NCBI GenBank assembly: GCA_003427395.1
Contig: BFEA01000170.1
Coordinates: 2,003,110-2,067,109 of the forward strand
Direction of reading: 5' to 3'
Source: Chara braunii
Lineage: Eukaryota > Streptophyta > Charophyceae > Charales > Characeae
DNA: 64,000 nucleotides
In this document: positions 1 through 11,470 of the stretch, piece after piece
Numbering within the stretch: position 1 is the stretch's first letter
How the letters are laid out: every line of letters starts with the position of its first letter
The notes under the pieces: model-generated
The model's input: only the letters and a program-made list of their open reading frames with translations
Databases searched by the model: none
Told to the model about the DNA's origin: nothing
Program-made: the position numbers and the translations under genes

Positions 1-229
1 CCCCCCGACCCCCGAGTCCTGACGGCCCCCTGACCCAACCCGCATCCCGACCCCGCCACGGCCATCGTGCTCAACCTCTCGGCCCCATTCTGCCCACCTC
101 TCCCGGACCGTGACATCCATCCTAGTCCTCGATAGCACCCGTCGCCACACGCTACGGTAGGCGAAAACGACCAGCCGTCGACGGAAGTAGCGAGGATAAA
201 GGAATCTTTCACACCTTATACGTGCACAA

Positions 230-420
230 AGATTGTGGGAGAGAGAGGGAGAGGGAGAGAGAGTGAGAGACAGAGTGAGAGACAGAGAGAGTGAGTAAGA
301 GGATTTGAAAGAGACACAAAGAGGGAGAGAGAGCGAGAGGGAAAGGATAGAGGAGCCTCGCACAAGCACACTGAGGAAGGGAGAGAGAGACACTGAAAGG
401 GAGAAAGGGAGAGCGAGAGG
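230..420. repeat. GA-rich low-complexity tract
   Basis: Imperfect (GA)n sequence, more than 80 percent purine. It lies just upstream of LINE copy A and may belong to its 5' UTR or to flanking DNA; I cannot fix the LINE 5' end. Predicted reading frames across it are repeat translations, not genes. Confidence 0.85.
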
Positions 421-545
421 CTGGAACAAAAGAGGCGAGCACTGCCTGTGTTCCCTCGACCCATCTCGCCCCTGGATCTTGACCCCGCCCCAGCACCTAA
501 GCCAGCCTTCCCCAATCGACACTTGCGCAGGACAACAACTTCATC

Positions 546-2114
546 ATGGTGTATCGCAAGGGGAAGATCAAGCAACAATGGGTACACAAGAAAATGGATT
601 CAATGTTGCTTTACAGGGGAATCGCAAGGCAACTAGCCCAGGATCAGCTCAGAGGAGCCACGAAGGAGGGAGTGGAAGAACAGAACCAACAAAATCAATC
701 AACACAGGCAGAACAGGGGCAGGAATCCCACACCCATGAAGGACAACCGCAGGGATCAACCGCCTCGACCTCCCAAGGAAAAACTGGAGGATCATCGTCC
801 GAACAAGCTCTGCACCAGTCCTGGGCCGGAAAAGTAAGGGGACCACTGCCCAAAGAATCCATCCTTATCCAGCGCGGAAAGGATGTTGTCGGAGGGGAAG
901 CGAAGGAAGAGTGGGAAATCCCGCTGAGGAATTAGACAGCAACCAGAGCGTTCTTTTTATCCTGCCTGTTGACCCCCTCCGAAAATAGGATAATCCATCA
1001 AGGTGGGAAGAAGACCACGATTCGAGCCCTCCCAGGGGAGGCAGTCAAAACACGAGATACCGTGTACACTAAGCACGCGAGTAACTGGGCATTTCACGAC
1101 GATGCGGCTTTTAAATCTACAAACGAAAAGGTCGGTTGGATTAGGGAGCGGCTGGCCGCATTTAAAGGCTCGTTTGAAAGCGCACGCAACCACTTTCTCA
1201 TCCAACCCGCCTCTTCAACTCTCATCACGGTTATCTGCGTAGCTGTCTCCGACAAAAAAACAATATACAGCTGGCGATCGCTGCGCTGTGAGAGGTCGGA
1301 GGTGCGCATCCATCCCTGGGCCCCTCCTAAACCTCATGGGCCAGAGGAACGGAGGGAACAAATGATGAGGGAATCCTTTTGGGTCGAATTCCGCCATATT
1401 CCAATCGAAATACAAGCCGCCTTTGTTTAGGACTTTGCACAAAAGTACGATGTGATTGACTTCATTGACCCCCTGCCCCCCAATGTCGCTCGAAGAGATG
1501 ACTATCTCATGCTTGTTATCAACTTGGCAGACGGGTATGTATTCTCAATTGACGATGTCATCCCCTTTCAGGTGGGAGGAAGGATCTATCGCATTCACAC
1601 CGCCCATAAACACCGGCCCTGGTGCTTCAAATGTCAGGCATACGGCCACTTGTACATCGACACAGCCTGCGCCCATCACCCCTCACGCGCTTCGCGGCCC
1701 ACAGGGCGACTGAGAAAGGATCCATTCGATGAAGCACTATGGCGCACTGTTGAGCCGGGGTACGAAGGGTGGGTATACATAGATGCACCGGGACAACAAA
1801 AAGGAGAAGTGATTGGATGGTCATGGGAAGGCCAAGGGGAGCCACAACAAGGCTCTCGACCTCCTCCGATGTGGGTCCCCCCCAAAACCCTGGAATCTCA
1901 CTTGGGGCAGGTCCCCACAAAAGCAAGATCCCACAAAGAATGGGTGGTGGTGGGGAAGGGGAGGAGAGGGCAGGAGCGCAGCGAGTCGAAAGGAATTGAG
2001 GAAGGTGGTGGCCAAAACGAAAACCGCTTTAGCCTTCTAGGCACTGAATCAGGCGGACCAAATTTGGAAGAGCCAACAGGGGGGGGCAAAATCAGAACAA
2101 AGGAAAGACAATAA
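546..2114 (+). pseudogene. LINE copy A ORF1, RNA-binding half
   Basis: One frame runs from 546 to 2114 with only two in-frame stops (933-935 and 1428-1430). The first part is a polar, Gln-rich leader. About 1100-1430 matches the ORF1 RNA-binding (DUF4283-like, RRM-type) domain, ending in FWVEFRHIPIEIQ; the equivalent FWVEFRLAPL is seen in LINE copy C. A CX2CX4HX6C zinc knuckle (CFKCQAYGH...) lies at 1623-1670. The protein should bind LINE RNA as part of the retrotransposition particle. The remaining 1680-2114 is Gly/Gln-rich linker. The start is uncertain: the frame is open upstream of the Met at 546 only through GA-rich sequence. Two nonsense codons make it a pseudogene. Confidence 0.8.
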
Positions 2115-2546
2115 TGAAGCAGAAGGTGATCAAAGGACAACCCAAACTCACAAGGGGAAGCTGACACTAACGGATGGGGGGGGGGGAGGGGAAGCGCGCG
2201 AGACAGCTAGAGCTAATGTCGAGAACGCGGTGGTTAATGGCAAGGAAGGAGTGATTAATGACAACTTGCGGCCCTCGCAAATGGAAGAGTATCAGCTGCA
2301 ACAATTGGAGGGGCCTCAAAACCAAAGATTGCGACTGAAGCAACAGGCAAGGGCACAGCCGCCGCCATGAAAAGAACAGAGTGCACCCACCCCAAAACAA
2401 CAGACCCCATAACAACCGTCACAAGGCCAACAACCGACGGAGTGTAGTAACCCGCCTGCATTAGCTTCTGACTTCTGCTCAGATGCTTTTGGGGCATAGC
2501 CGATGGAGGTGGACGTTACCCCCCCCCCCCCCTTGCGGACGTAGAG

Positions 2547-3458
2547 ATGGAGAAGGGGTTGAAGGACCCAGCAGACCCGGATGCCCCACCCAAGGAAATG
2601 GGCCTGGACCAAAAAATCCAAGTCGTGACGGATTGGATAATCAAACACTTACAGGTCGAATTTCCTCANGAAAGNGAGCAATACTGGGATTGCTCCTATG
2701 TCGAGCTTGTCACCCTCCTTAATAACAGCCCGACACTCANGAATGCATTGACCTCTGACCCTCCTACTCATCTNACATGGGCAGAAGCGTTTCAACGCAT
2801 ACTTGCCGTAGCAAGAGGTCGCTTCCGCCCCCCCGCTCCGAGCCAAAACCCTCCAGCTCAGGAAGGGCACACCCAGGCTGCCCCAATTGAGCAAAAGGAA
2901 AACACGGGAGGCGCGGAAAGCATGGAGGGATTGGACGAAGGATTGACCTCCCGAAGACTCAAGGTCAGACAACTCATAGAGCAAGGGCTTTTTGAAATGC
3001 CCATGTCCAAACAGAAAGGAGTGTTGGTGGCCCCCCTGAGGAAATCTGAAGGGAAATGGGAGATAGGCCTCTCCCCGATTGGAGAACACGGGGGAGTGAC
3101 ACTACAAGGGTGGGAATTCTCGCCGAAGAAGGGAGAGGACGGGGACAAGGTCTTTACTGACCAAATGCGCTCTTTTATCCCCGCACACTACGCCCCGGGC
3201 TCAAGAGCGGGAGTGCGACTGCTTGGGACTAGCGACTATCAAATGGCCAACAACGACCTCTTCCTGCGTTTTGAAACCAACAAGACAGCCAACCTACGTT
3301 GGTTTAACCACAATGCTTTGCTGGAGCTCCAGTGTGCAAAAATTAAAGCCAACGAGTATTGGTCCGAGGATGATATATGTAGGTGTCTGTGTAAGATGGT
3401 GCGGAAGAAAACTCTACTCCTGAACAGATGGGACGACAAGCCCTGGCACGCACTGTAA
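2547..3458 (+). pseudogene. LINE copy A ORF1, C-terminal modules
   Basis: This 303-codon frame is in phase with ORF1 upstream but separated from it by stops in 2115-2546. It holds two modules that recur in LINE copy C. The first, residues about 20-90, is an alpha-helical segment (YWDCSYVELVTLLNNSPTL). The second, residues about 155-300, is beta-rich, from GVLVAPLRKSEGKWEIGLSP to LRWFNHNALLEL and a WDDKPW end. No named family is certain; the strand pattern recalls a Nudix fold without its catalytic box. It stops 12 bases before ORF2, a spacing that would suit coupled translation. Four Ns lie in its first third. Confidence 0.7.
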
Positions 3459-3470
3459 ATAAGGAATATA

Positions 3471-4391
3471 ATGGACGATTTAGAAACATTATATCGTAAG
3501 AACCCGGCATGGCCAAAATGCGTAAACTCGGCCGACCTGGATCTACGATCCATCAATGTAAATGGTCTCGCGTCGAGCAGGCCGGAAAAGCGTCAGGCCA
3601 TCTGGGACCAACTTAGACAGGTAGGGGGCAGGCGCTGGCCGTACGTAACTTGCGTCCAGGAGACCCACCTACAGGACACCCCGGAGCATAACAGAGCGCA
3701 TAAGATGGTTTGGCCTCACACAGCCATTAGAGCCCACGCACCCAGATCGGGTTCAGCCGGAGTAGCAATCTGGGTCCCTCCGGACTCCAGATTTCATCCG
3801 GTCCACTGGGTCGTAGACGAGGAAGAGGGACGATGGGTATCGGTCCTCGGCATGCTGGAGCTGGAGTTGCCGTGCATACTTTGTATTTACTCACCTAACA
3901 GTGTCAGCGAACGAAGGGAATTTCTGGGGAAGCTGGCCACACAAGTGCCGGAAGGCATCCCTCTAGTCATAGCAGGGGACTTTAATGCTACCCCAGACAA
4001 AACTTTGGATAGGTTGAATGCCCAAGAATCCCCTTCCTTCGTCGTGGCAGAAGACGAACGAATGATAGCCGAACTCTGTGAAACACTTTCAATCTTCGAT
4101 ACCTTCCGCCGATTACACCCCCAGATGTATTCCTTTACATGTGTAAGGGATAGTGACCCGGCACGCCTGTCCAAATCCAGGATTGACCTCATCTTTATAT
4201 CCAACGACCTAGAAGGAGCATTGCGATGGTCGCTAATCCTCCCGCGGAGCCCGCACCCAGGACTGGATCACAAGACATGCGGAATAGTACTGACGATGAG
4301 AAAGAGGTCAGATCAGGGGCCCGACTTTTATAAGCTAAACACCTCCCTCCTTAAGGACGTAAATTTCACACAGATGATCCATGGCGAATGA
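3471..4391 (+). pseudogene. LINE copy A ORF2, APE-type endonuclease
   Basis: N-terminal endonuclease/exonuclease/phosphatase domain of a LINE ORF2, which nicks target DNA to prime reverse transcription. Motifs in order: LDLRSINVNGL (residues about 24-34), CVQETHLQ (about 61, catalytic Glu), AGDFNATPD (about 166, catalytic Asp and Asn), SRIDLIFIS (about 236) and GLDHKTCGIVL (about 265, catalytic Asp-His). All the catalytic residues I can check are present. The frame ends at a TGA at 4389-4391 and meets a TAA at 4509-4511; reading through both, it joins the reverse transcriptase in the same frame, so the two stops are late nonsense mutations in one ORF2. Confidence 0.88.
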
Positions 4392-4520
4392 AACTTCTGG
4401 CGTCAACAAAAGCATCTGTTCGACTCACACATCACATGGTTCAACAACGGACTAATCTATCTAGCAAAAAAATGCAAGGATCTTTTTAAAGCAAAGGCAT
4501 CCCAACGATAACAGCAAGAA

Positions 4521-7500
4521 ATGTCTACCCATAAAGAACTAATCACCCTGGAACAACGGGCAGATTCACAATCTCTTACTACCACCATCCAAGATATTAA
4601 AGATCGCCTCTTACAATACGCACTACATAGATGGCAAGGAATTAGAATTCGAGGAAAACTGACCAAATTTACTCAGGAAGCTACCATGGACACCCATTTC
4701 TTCTCCATGGCCTCGGCACGGGCCAGGCGGACAGTCATAGAGGCCCTCTTTGACCCAAACGACGGCAGAACTATAGTCACTGACACAACACACTGCACAC
4801 TTATTACTCAGACTTTTTTTAAACAGTCATACACTTCCCAGATCCCACCCTCACGAACGGACAGAAGAGACAAGGAACTGGAGGAGTTCCTAACACCAAT
4901 GGATCGACACCTCTCCTCACAACAGCGGGAACAACTGGAAGAACCCCTGTCTAAAAATGAAATTTGGACAGCACTCCTCCAAATGAAAGAGGACAAAACG
5001 CCCGGCATAGACAGATTCCCCAAGGAATTTTGGGAAACCATGTGGCCGGATCTAAGCGCAGACTTATGGGAGTATTATCAGAAGGTGTGGAACGTCGGGG
5101 AGATGGGAGAAACTGTGGGTAGAGGTGTGCTATCATTGCTATATAAAAAGGGTGACAAAATGAACATTAGAAACTATAGACCTATCACTCTGCTCACCGT
5201 AGTCTATAAAATGGTTTCTAAAGCGCTGGCGAATCGGATGGCATCCGTCCTAGAAGATGTCATACACCCGGCCCAGACAGGATTCTTGTCCGGAAGGAAT
5301 ATACAAGAAAATATCTTACTAGTTAACGAGGTGGTCCAACTAGCCCAACGAAATGCGGCCATTATATTCATTGATTTTGAAAAAGCATATGACCATGTTG
5401 ACTGGACATTCCTGGATAAATGCTTGGAAAGAATGAACTTTGGTCCAGCCTTTCGACGTTGGGTTAGGATCCTTCACCAAAATGCCACCACCTGTGTGCA
5501 GGTAAACGGGTCGATAGCGCCCCCCTTCGAGCTCCCGAGGTCTGTAAGACAAGGGGACCCCATTGCACCCTATCTTTTTGTGGTAATAATGGAAGCACTT
5601 TCAGCCTCAGGCATCACAAGAACCTCTCTCGTATCAAAATCACTAATATCCCGGAGGAGGCTGTGCCGATCTGCTCCCTTTTTGCTGATGACCTTTCCAT
5701 TATGGTGGAAGCGACGGACCGTAACATGGAAGAAATTCAAAGTCTCATGAACCGGTTCTGCCAACTTTCAGATATGGCAGTTAATTGGGGGCAGAAGACT
5801 ACAGGTTGGTGGTTACACCATCATGGAGGAAGACCCCCTGAAAACCCGCGAGTCACATGGCTCCCCCCGGAAGACCCACTGAGAGTTTTGGGGGTCCTAC
5901 TTACAGCGAACGGAAAGCCGACGACCAACGACGAGTGGCTGACTGGACCAGGAAACGCCAAATTAAAGCAATGGAATAAAAAGCACACATCGTTATTTGG
6001 GAGGGCCCTGATCATTAATAATGTGGTTCTGGCCACACTATGGTACAAATCGATTGTATGGCCCATGACCGACGGGGGGCTCAGGTCACTCAAACAGCAG
6101 TTAGCCACCTTCCTCTGGAGAGGGGACAGTAATGCCCCCCACGTAATTAGTCGAGTAGCTTGGGACTCAGTGATTCAACCCAAGACCAGGGGAGGACTAG
6201 GAATCGTGGACCCGACCACTCAATCCCAGGCGCTCACTCTTCGCTGGCTTCAGCACATCATCTTTTCTCCGTCCTCCCCCTGGCCCCCTCTGGCCCTGGC
6301 ACAAATTGCTGCCCTAGCACCGGAGGCCCCCCCGGAGACTGACCCCCTGGTATGGCTACAAGACAGATACTGGAAGCAGCCAAGGAAAGACAAGATTGGG
6401 GACCCGGTGAACACATATTGGCTGCGCTTACTTCGCACATGGAGGAAGCTCCCACCGCCCGACCGTCCCAGTCCGGATCGATGGGAAGAAATTTTCAGAC
6501 AACCGCTGTTTGGGAATCGTCTGATTACGGATGCCTTGGGCCAGGTGAGATGCAGCTCAGACGCCCCTTGGAAAGGTTGGGTTAAACATGGAGCCAGTCG
6601 GGTAGGAGATCTGTGGGATATAGAAGGAGGATGCNGGAAGANTGCAGAAAGGATGCGTGCATGGCTNCGTTANTGCCATCGCACGGAATCGGCATTAAAC
6701 GACCTGATTGAAAGTTTCCCCCTCCAGTGGTANAACATCCTTCGAAAAGGCCCTCAATTGAGAGAAGGTGACTGGGTGGCCCTGCCCGGTCTTAAGGAGG
6801 AGGTCGGGCAAGTACACGTTGTCAACCAAACACAGGCCCTGATTGAGATTTTCGCCATCCAAAGGGATGGCTCCTTACGGGGCAGCCAGGATCCTTTTAT
6901 TTGGAAGGACAAAACGAACATATACCGCATCAGGGTGGGCAGTGAACGATGGGCCTACCGCCCAACCACCCCGATTGAGAATCTCCCCTTCGACCCCGAC
7001 GAGTGGCATTGGTCCCAGGTAGTCACGACTAGACAAAGGCTGAAAAAAACACTAACACTTCACACTCTAAAAACGAAATCGGTCTATCGTATGCTCCACC
7101 CCAAACGTAGATTGCGGGAGACGGTCGAAGACAGGTGGTATCGACATCTCAATGTGGACCGAGACTTGCTCAAGCCGATCCGTTGGTTCACTCAAGTTAG
7201 GAATAGACCCACTAAGGTTTCGGCCCTTCAGTGGCAAATAGCCCACCGCTGCCTGCCAACAAATGACTGGTTGATAGACCACACCCGTCTGGAGCAGCAA
7301 GGTCGGGCATTACCCTGGTGCCATCGTTGCCTATTGAACTATCCAAGGAGGAAAAGGGCCGAAACAATCGAACACATCTTCCTCCAATGCCCGGCTTCGG
7401 TTCTGCTCTGGAGGGTTTGGGACAGAATCTGGCGACACATTGTCCCCGGGGCAGAATGGCCATGGGAATGGCGGGCCATATTACTAGGACATTACCCCCC

Positions 7501-7981
7501 AATTCAGGGAGACACATTCGCGGAAAACATGTTTCATTTGGGCAGGCGGGCGGTCCTGTGGGTCATCTGGTGGAAACGATGCATTTTGGAAATGGAAGTG
7601 GCGCGGGTCGAAGAAGGTGAAGTCACAGAACAATTGCGTTTGTTAGTCCAACATGAAATTGCTGCCCAATGGAAGGTGGCCAGAAATAAATTGGACCAAA
7701 TGAACTCCTGGTCTGACATCAACAAGATCATATCCCGATTCAGTCAGGATTGGTTGGGAGGGGAAAGAAAAGGACGGGTGGCGGAGGTGAGATGGTCAGA
7801 CAATCATCAGACGGGAGGAGTGCTGCAAGAAGGACACCGGTCGGAGATAGCAAGAGATTATCAGCTGATCTTCCATAAGTGGACAAACCTCGATCCCGGC
7901 GAACGGTTACGCCCGGCCCATGAATTTGCAGACCCCTTCCCCCCCCACCCACTGGTACTGGAAGAGGCCCTCCCCCCATGA
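4521..7981 (+). pseudogene. LINE copy A ORF2, reverse transcriptase and zf-RVT
   Basis: Reverse transcriptase part of ORF2. Motifs in order: EDKTPGIDRFPKEFW, RNYRPITLL, AQTGFLSGRNIQENILL, FIDFEKAYDHVDW (first catalytic Asp), RQGDPIAPYLF and, after a frameshift near 5610, SLFADDLSIMV (the catalytic FADD box, about 5675). The second frame stays open to 7981. It carries the thumb/connection (NNVVLATLWYKSIVWP, RGGLGIVDP), a conserved module around LPFDPDEWHW (about 6990) and a C-terminal zf-RVT region (FSALQWQIAHRCLP-like, WCHRC, EHIFLQCP). Singleton Ns at 6635-6733 give X residues. The frameshift and two upstream stops make it inactive as assembled. Confidence 0.9.
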
Positions 7982-8170
7982 TCATAGTCTGCCGGTCCGA
8001 ACCTTCGCCCGGTGTCCCCCTTCAGTCTACTTGAAACTGCCCCCGCTGGCCGTGGCCCCCCTACTCCGGCTCCTTCCCTACCTCTGATCCCCTGATCCCT
8101 GATCCCTGACCCCTGATCCCTTCTGTTCGCCTCTGTCCCTTCAGCACATCCCCAGCCTGTTTATCCCTGT

Positions 8171-8400
8171 TCATCTTGGCCCTTCAATACGAGCTCAGCC
8201 TAATGGCCAGCAGAAGGACAGCAGCAGAGGGATACACTGCAGGTCGGACTAGATGATAGAAGGCCAGAAGGATAGCAGGTAGGGACAGACAGCAGAGAGA
8301 CAGTGGCAGAAGGGCACACTGCAGGGTAGGTTGGATAAACAGAACTGTACGATCCGTCTCAGCCTGAGTGTCCAATACAAAAGTGGCACCGGGAGGCGAT
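8171..8400. other. LINE copy A 3' flank, nothing coding
   Basis: Purine-rich sequence with AGCAG and AGAAGG motifs. It may still be LINE 3' UTR. I see no poly(A) tail and no gene. Confidence 0.5.
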
Positions 8401-8406
8401 CCGCTT

Positions 8407-8516
8407 TCTCAGCCTGGCATCCCAGGGTAGGCAGGGATGTTATACTCAGGGCATGGAACGTTCCCAGCCTTTCTCAGCCACGCATCCCAGGGTAGGCAGG
8501 GATGTTATATTCGGGA
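8407..8516. repeat. Tandem duplication of about 60 bp
   Basis: Two copies of a unit reading CTCAGCC..GCATCCCAGGG.TAGGCAGGGATGTTATA, at about 8407-8452 and 8472-8513, with a few differences. It is followed by a lone copy of the first SINE hairpin (8521-8543). Confidence 0.75.
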
Positions 8517-8577
8517 CAGGGGACGCTGGACCCGGTTTCCAGCACGGGGCTATTTGACTGGGTTTTTTCGATATGAC

Positions 8578-8690
8578 ATTGTTCTGTAAAATTTCTGTAA
8601 AATCTCTGTCAAATTCCTGTCAATCTTTTCTGTCAATTTTCTGTCAATTTTCTGTCAATTTTCTGTCAAGCTTCTGTCCAAATTCTGTAG
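8578..8690. repeat. Degenerate TTCTGTCAATT array
   Basis: About ten consecutive 10-11 bp units built on TTCTGTCAATTT, most regular at 8620-8670 and more degenerate at both edges. It directly precedes the full-length SINE at 8697. Confidence 0.85.
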
Positions 8691-8696
8691 ATGGGA

Positions 8697-9035
8697 TGTT
8701 GGACGCCAGGAGGATAGCAGGAGGGGAGCAGGAGCTAGGGGAGGGGGGGAGGTCCCACCGGTGCCCCCCGGTGGGTATCCCGTCTGTACCCGATGCTGCT
8801 GCAGGCTAGGTAGAAAGCAAAAGGTCAGCTATGGGACGCTGGACCCGGTTTCCAGCCAAATGGCGTAACCCTCAAGAATGTACTGGTACGAACAGATGTA
8901 TTCATGGGACGCTGGGCCCGGTTCCCAGCAGGTGATGCTCCCCACCAATAGACGGAGCGGCCCGCCAGGCAAAGCCTCAATCCCGGTGGTTCTCTTACCA
9001 CCACCAGGATAGAGGCCTTGCACAAGGGCCTGTTT

Positions 9036-9084
<49 letters not shown>
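8697..9084 (+). mobile_element. Multi-hairpin SINE, full-length copy
   Basis: A roughly 340-bp body followed by a 49-base poly(A). It aligns along its whole length with the minus-strand copy at 57556-57920. Hairpins in order: CCCACCGG/CCGGTGGG near 8755-8776, GCTGG/CCAGC at 8831-8857, the same hairpin again near 8909-8931, GCTCC/GGAGC near 8938-8959, and a long GCCTC...GAGGC stem near 8976-9016. The poly(A) tail indicates mobilisation by an L1-type LINE. I see no clear A and B boxes, so the promoter type is unknown. Confidence 0.8.
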
Positions 9085-9087
<3 letters not shown>

Positions 9088-9640
9088 TCGAAACCCAAGT
9101 GCAGATGTACTGTGTATAAGCTGGAAATTGGGTCCAGCATCTCTATACAGCAATGTGTGAAGCCAATCAGTATATATCCGTAACTCACCTGTATCACCGA
9201 AAGGAGCAGAGGCATCGATTACTTCCTTACACGGGGAAGAATTGCCCTCCTGCCAATGAAGCATTTATCCCCTATTCGATGTTGTGTGGAGATGATGATG
9301 TAAGATCAAAACGTAATCATCAAGCCCCTCATGAGGCCACGTGAATAAGTCTTGAGGGCGTGAGAGTTGAGAACCAAATAGACGTGATCAAACAAGGGGG
9401 AGTTCATCTATCCTACTCCCACCCGGTGCCAATAAGGAAAAAACGAATCATCAAGATGAAACACCGGGTAGGAACGGGGGGGAACGGGAAGTCTCACCTT
9501 CAACCTCAAATCGCACCTCACCAGCCCAACCAAGCTACTAGTTCCCCTCAACTTCCCTAATGCTGCTGTCATCATTGTCTTTAACTCACCAGCCGTCGTT
9601 GTGGCGACCTTCAACGACAAACCCCACGTCTTGTAGTTGT
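9085..9640. other. Unassigned sequence
   Basis: No supported gene or repeat family. Short open frames here lack recognisable motifs. Confidence 0.5.
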
Positions 9641-9869
9641 TGTTGTTGTTGTTATTGTTGTTGTAATTGTCGTTGTTGTTGTCATTGTCGTTGTTGTTGT
9701 TATCACCGTCGTTGTTGCTGTTGTTGTCGTCCCTCGCGCCGTCGCCGCCTATTTCGCCCAATCCCTGCTCACAGGCGTTGTTGTTATTAGTGTCGTTATT
9801 GTTCTGTCGTCATTCTTCAGGCCCGTGTTGCCCATTTCACCCTGCCGCTGCTCACTGCCGTTGCTGGAG

Positions 9870-9915
<46 letters not shown>

Positions 9916-9935
9916 CGTCGTCCACCTTCGCACCC
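9640..9935. repeat. (GTT)n-rich trinucleotide repeats
   Basis: Long runs of GTT interspersed with GTC and GTA; the cleanest run is 9869-9914. On the minus strand they read as AAC and encode poly-Asn within the ORF ending at 9749. Confidence 0.9.
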
Positions 9936-11017
9936 TTCTTGTCGATCTCCACCACAGCCACGGCCTCTGTTTTAAACTCGTGCTCCACCTTCCACTCATC
10001 CGCCCGGTCCCTATCAACCCGCTGCAGACGGGTGTCCCCGTTGTTGTTATTGTCATCCTCCTCCTCCACGCCCGTCTCCTCGACTGCCATTCTCTGCTCA
10101 CGGTCCATCTCCCCATCTACTTCCCAGTCCACGTCGATGTTGTTGGTGTTGTTGGTGTTGTTGTTGTCACCGCGCGCTGCCTCGCTGCTTCCATGGTCGC
10201 CACCGCCGATTGTTGTTGCTTTTGTTGTTGTTAATGTTTTTGCTGTTGCCATCGTTGCCAATAGCTCCAACTCCTCCCCCCCATCGATCGCAGTTGTTGC
10301 TGTTACTATTGTTGTTGCTGATTTCGTTGCTATATCAATTTCTGTATTTGCTCTTGCCGTTGCCATTGCCTTTGCCGCCACCGCCACTGCTGCCGTCGTT
10401 GCCAATAGCCCCAATCCCACTTCCCACTCTCCTGCCTCGTCAAAGGCATGTTCCCACTCACTGCCGATGGCAGCCCTCTCTGCCACGACCTGATAAGAGG
10501 GCGACCTAAGGTCAGCCCCCCACTCACCATCCCACCCCTTGTACTCGTCACTATCACGCATGGCATCATCACAGTTCGTCACACTTTTGGCTTCAGAATC
10601 TCCACAGACTGCGCAGATCCTTGCATAATAGTTGACCCTGTCTTCTTTACCATCCCCCCCCATATACTCGTCACTATCCCGTGTGGCATCACCACGGTTC
10701 GTCAGCCTTTCAGCTTCCCAATCTTCACAGACTGGGCTGATCTTTGCATAATAGTCGACCACGTCTTCTTCATCTTGAAGACCCTCATCATCCTCTGCAG
10801 GCGAGACGCCGTCGTCAGCTTCCCAATCTTCACAGACTGTGCAGAGCTTTACAAAATAGTCGACCTTGTCTTCTTCATCTTGAAGACCCTCATCATCCTC
10901 TGCAGGTGAGACGCCGTCTTCGTGGTCGAAAATAATATCCTCCAATCGAATTGCTCCATGTTGTAGCTCCCCCTCCAACTCCGTCCCTAACCCAGGGAGC
11001 TGCGCCTCTCTAGCCAT
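9749..11017 (-). CDS. Acidic, Asn-rich repeat protein (hypothetical)
   Basis: An uninterrupted 422-codon frame that I do not recognise. Residues about 30-165 hold four copies of a roughly 35-residue unit with the core VDYYAKICxVCEDWEA, each following an acidic stretch such as EDDEGLQDEED; each unit keeps a CxxC-like pair. Residues about 195-280 are Ala/Thr-rich, and the C-terminal third has Asn runs from AAC repeats. The repeat units vary in both sequence and spacing while the frame stays open, which hints at selection on protein. Against a real gene: trinucleotide repeats keep frames open by themselves, and no promoter, intron or homologue is visible. Confidence 0.35.
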
Positions 11018-11470
11018 TCCTCGTCGTTCTCACTGCTCGCGCTACCCCTGCCCGTGCGTCACGGGCGTCCACGTCACCTACAGCATATGCCACATGGCAC
11101 TCAGAGAGCCACACACATCTGTTGGGCGCGCGCGCAGGCCTAGCAGCCGGGGAGATCTTCTCCCCAGGCGCTAGTCTAGCCGGAGGGACCGGGCCTCGCC
11201 GATCCGCCGGCATCAGGGCGCTAGCGCTAGCGCAGCCCTCCACGCAAGTGGCATTCAGCAGGTTGTGGATTCAATCCCCAAAGCCGGCTGCTCTTACCTT
11301 CTGCACCCTGTATCTCATGTGACTCAAGAAAGAACTCTCTCGAGAATGTATCCTCCCTGAATCCTTGCCATGCACTCCTGAAACTCAAGTGTGAGGATGA
11401 TGAGACAGGAGAACTGACTCGCAATCACACGACCGTGCTAACATGGCATACCATGTGCGAAAATACCATC
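11018..11470. other. Unassigned GC-rich sequence
   Basis: GC-rich with CGCGCGCG and AGCGCTAGCGCTAGCGC runs. A T-arm-like GTGGATTCAATCCCCA occurs at about 11264, without a supported tRNA fold. No gene seen. Confidence 0.45.

Larger units (their letters stand above)
546..8170 (+). mobile_element. L1-type LINE, copy A, near full length
   Basis: The order is ORF1 (RNA-binding domain, CCHC knuckle, C-terminal modules), then ORF2 (APE endonuclease, reverse transcriptase, C-terminal zinc-finger region), as in plant L1 elements. Almost everything lies in one frame: two stops in 546-2114, ORF1 C-terminal part at 2547-3458, ORF2 from 3471, with one frameshift near 5610. The 5' end is not resolved and no poly(A) tail was found; the 3' limit is placed in the purine-rich sequence after the ORF2 stop at 7981. 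Copy D at 49.4-52.0 kb is its closest relative in the window. Single Ns at 2669, 2675, 2740, 2774 and 6635-6733 suggest consensus calling across several genomic copies. Confidence 0.9.

Noticed and set aside
209-587. Leu/Ser-rich frames at the window start
   Set aside because: Direct translations of GA/CT repeats with no other signal.
11255-11290. GTGGATTCAATCCCCA as a tRNA T arm
   Set aside because: No matching D arm or acceptor stem at the proper distance.
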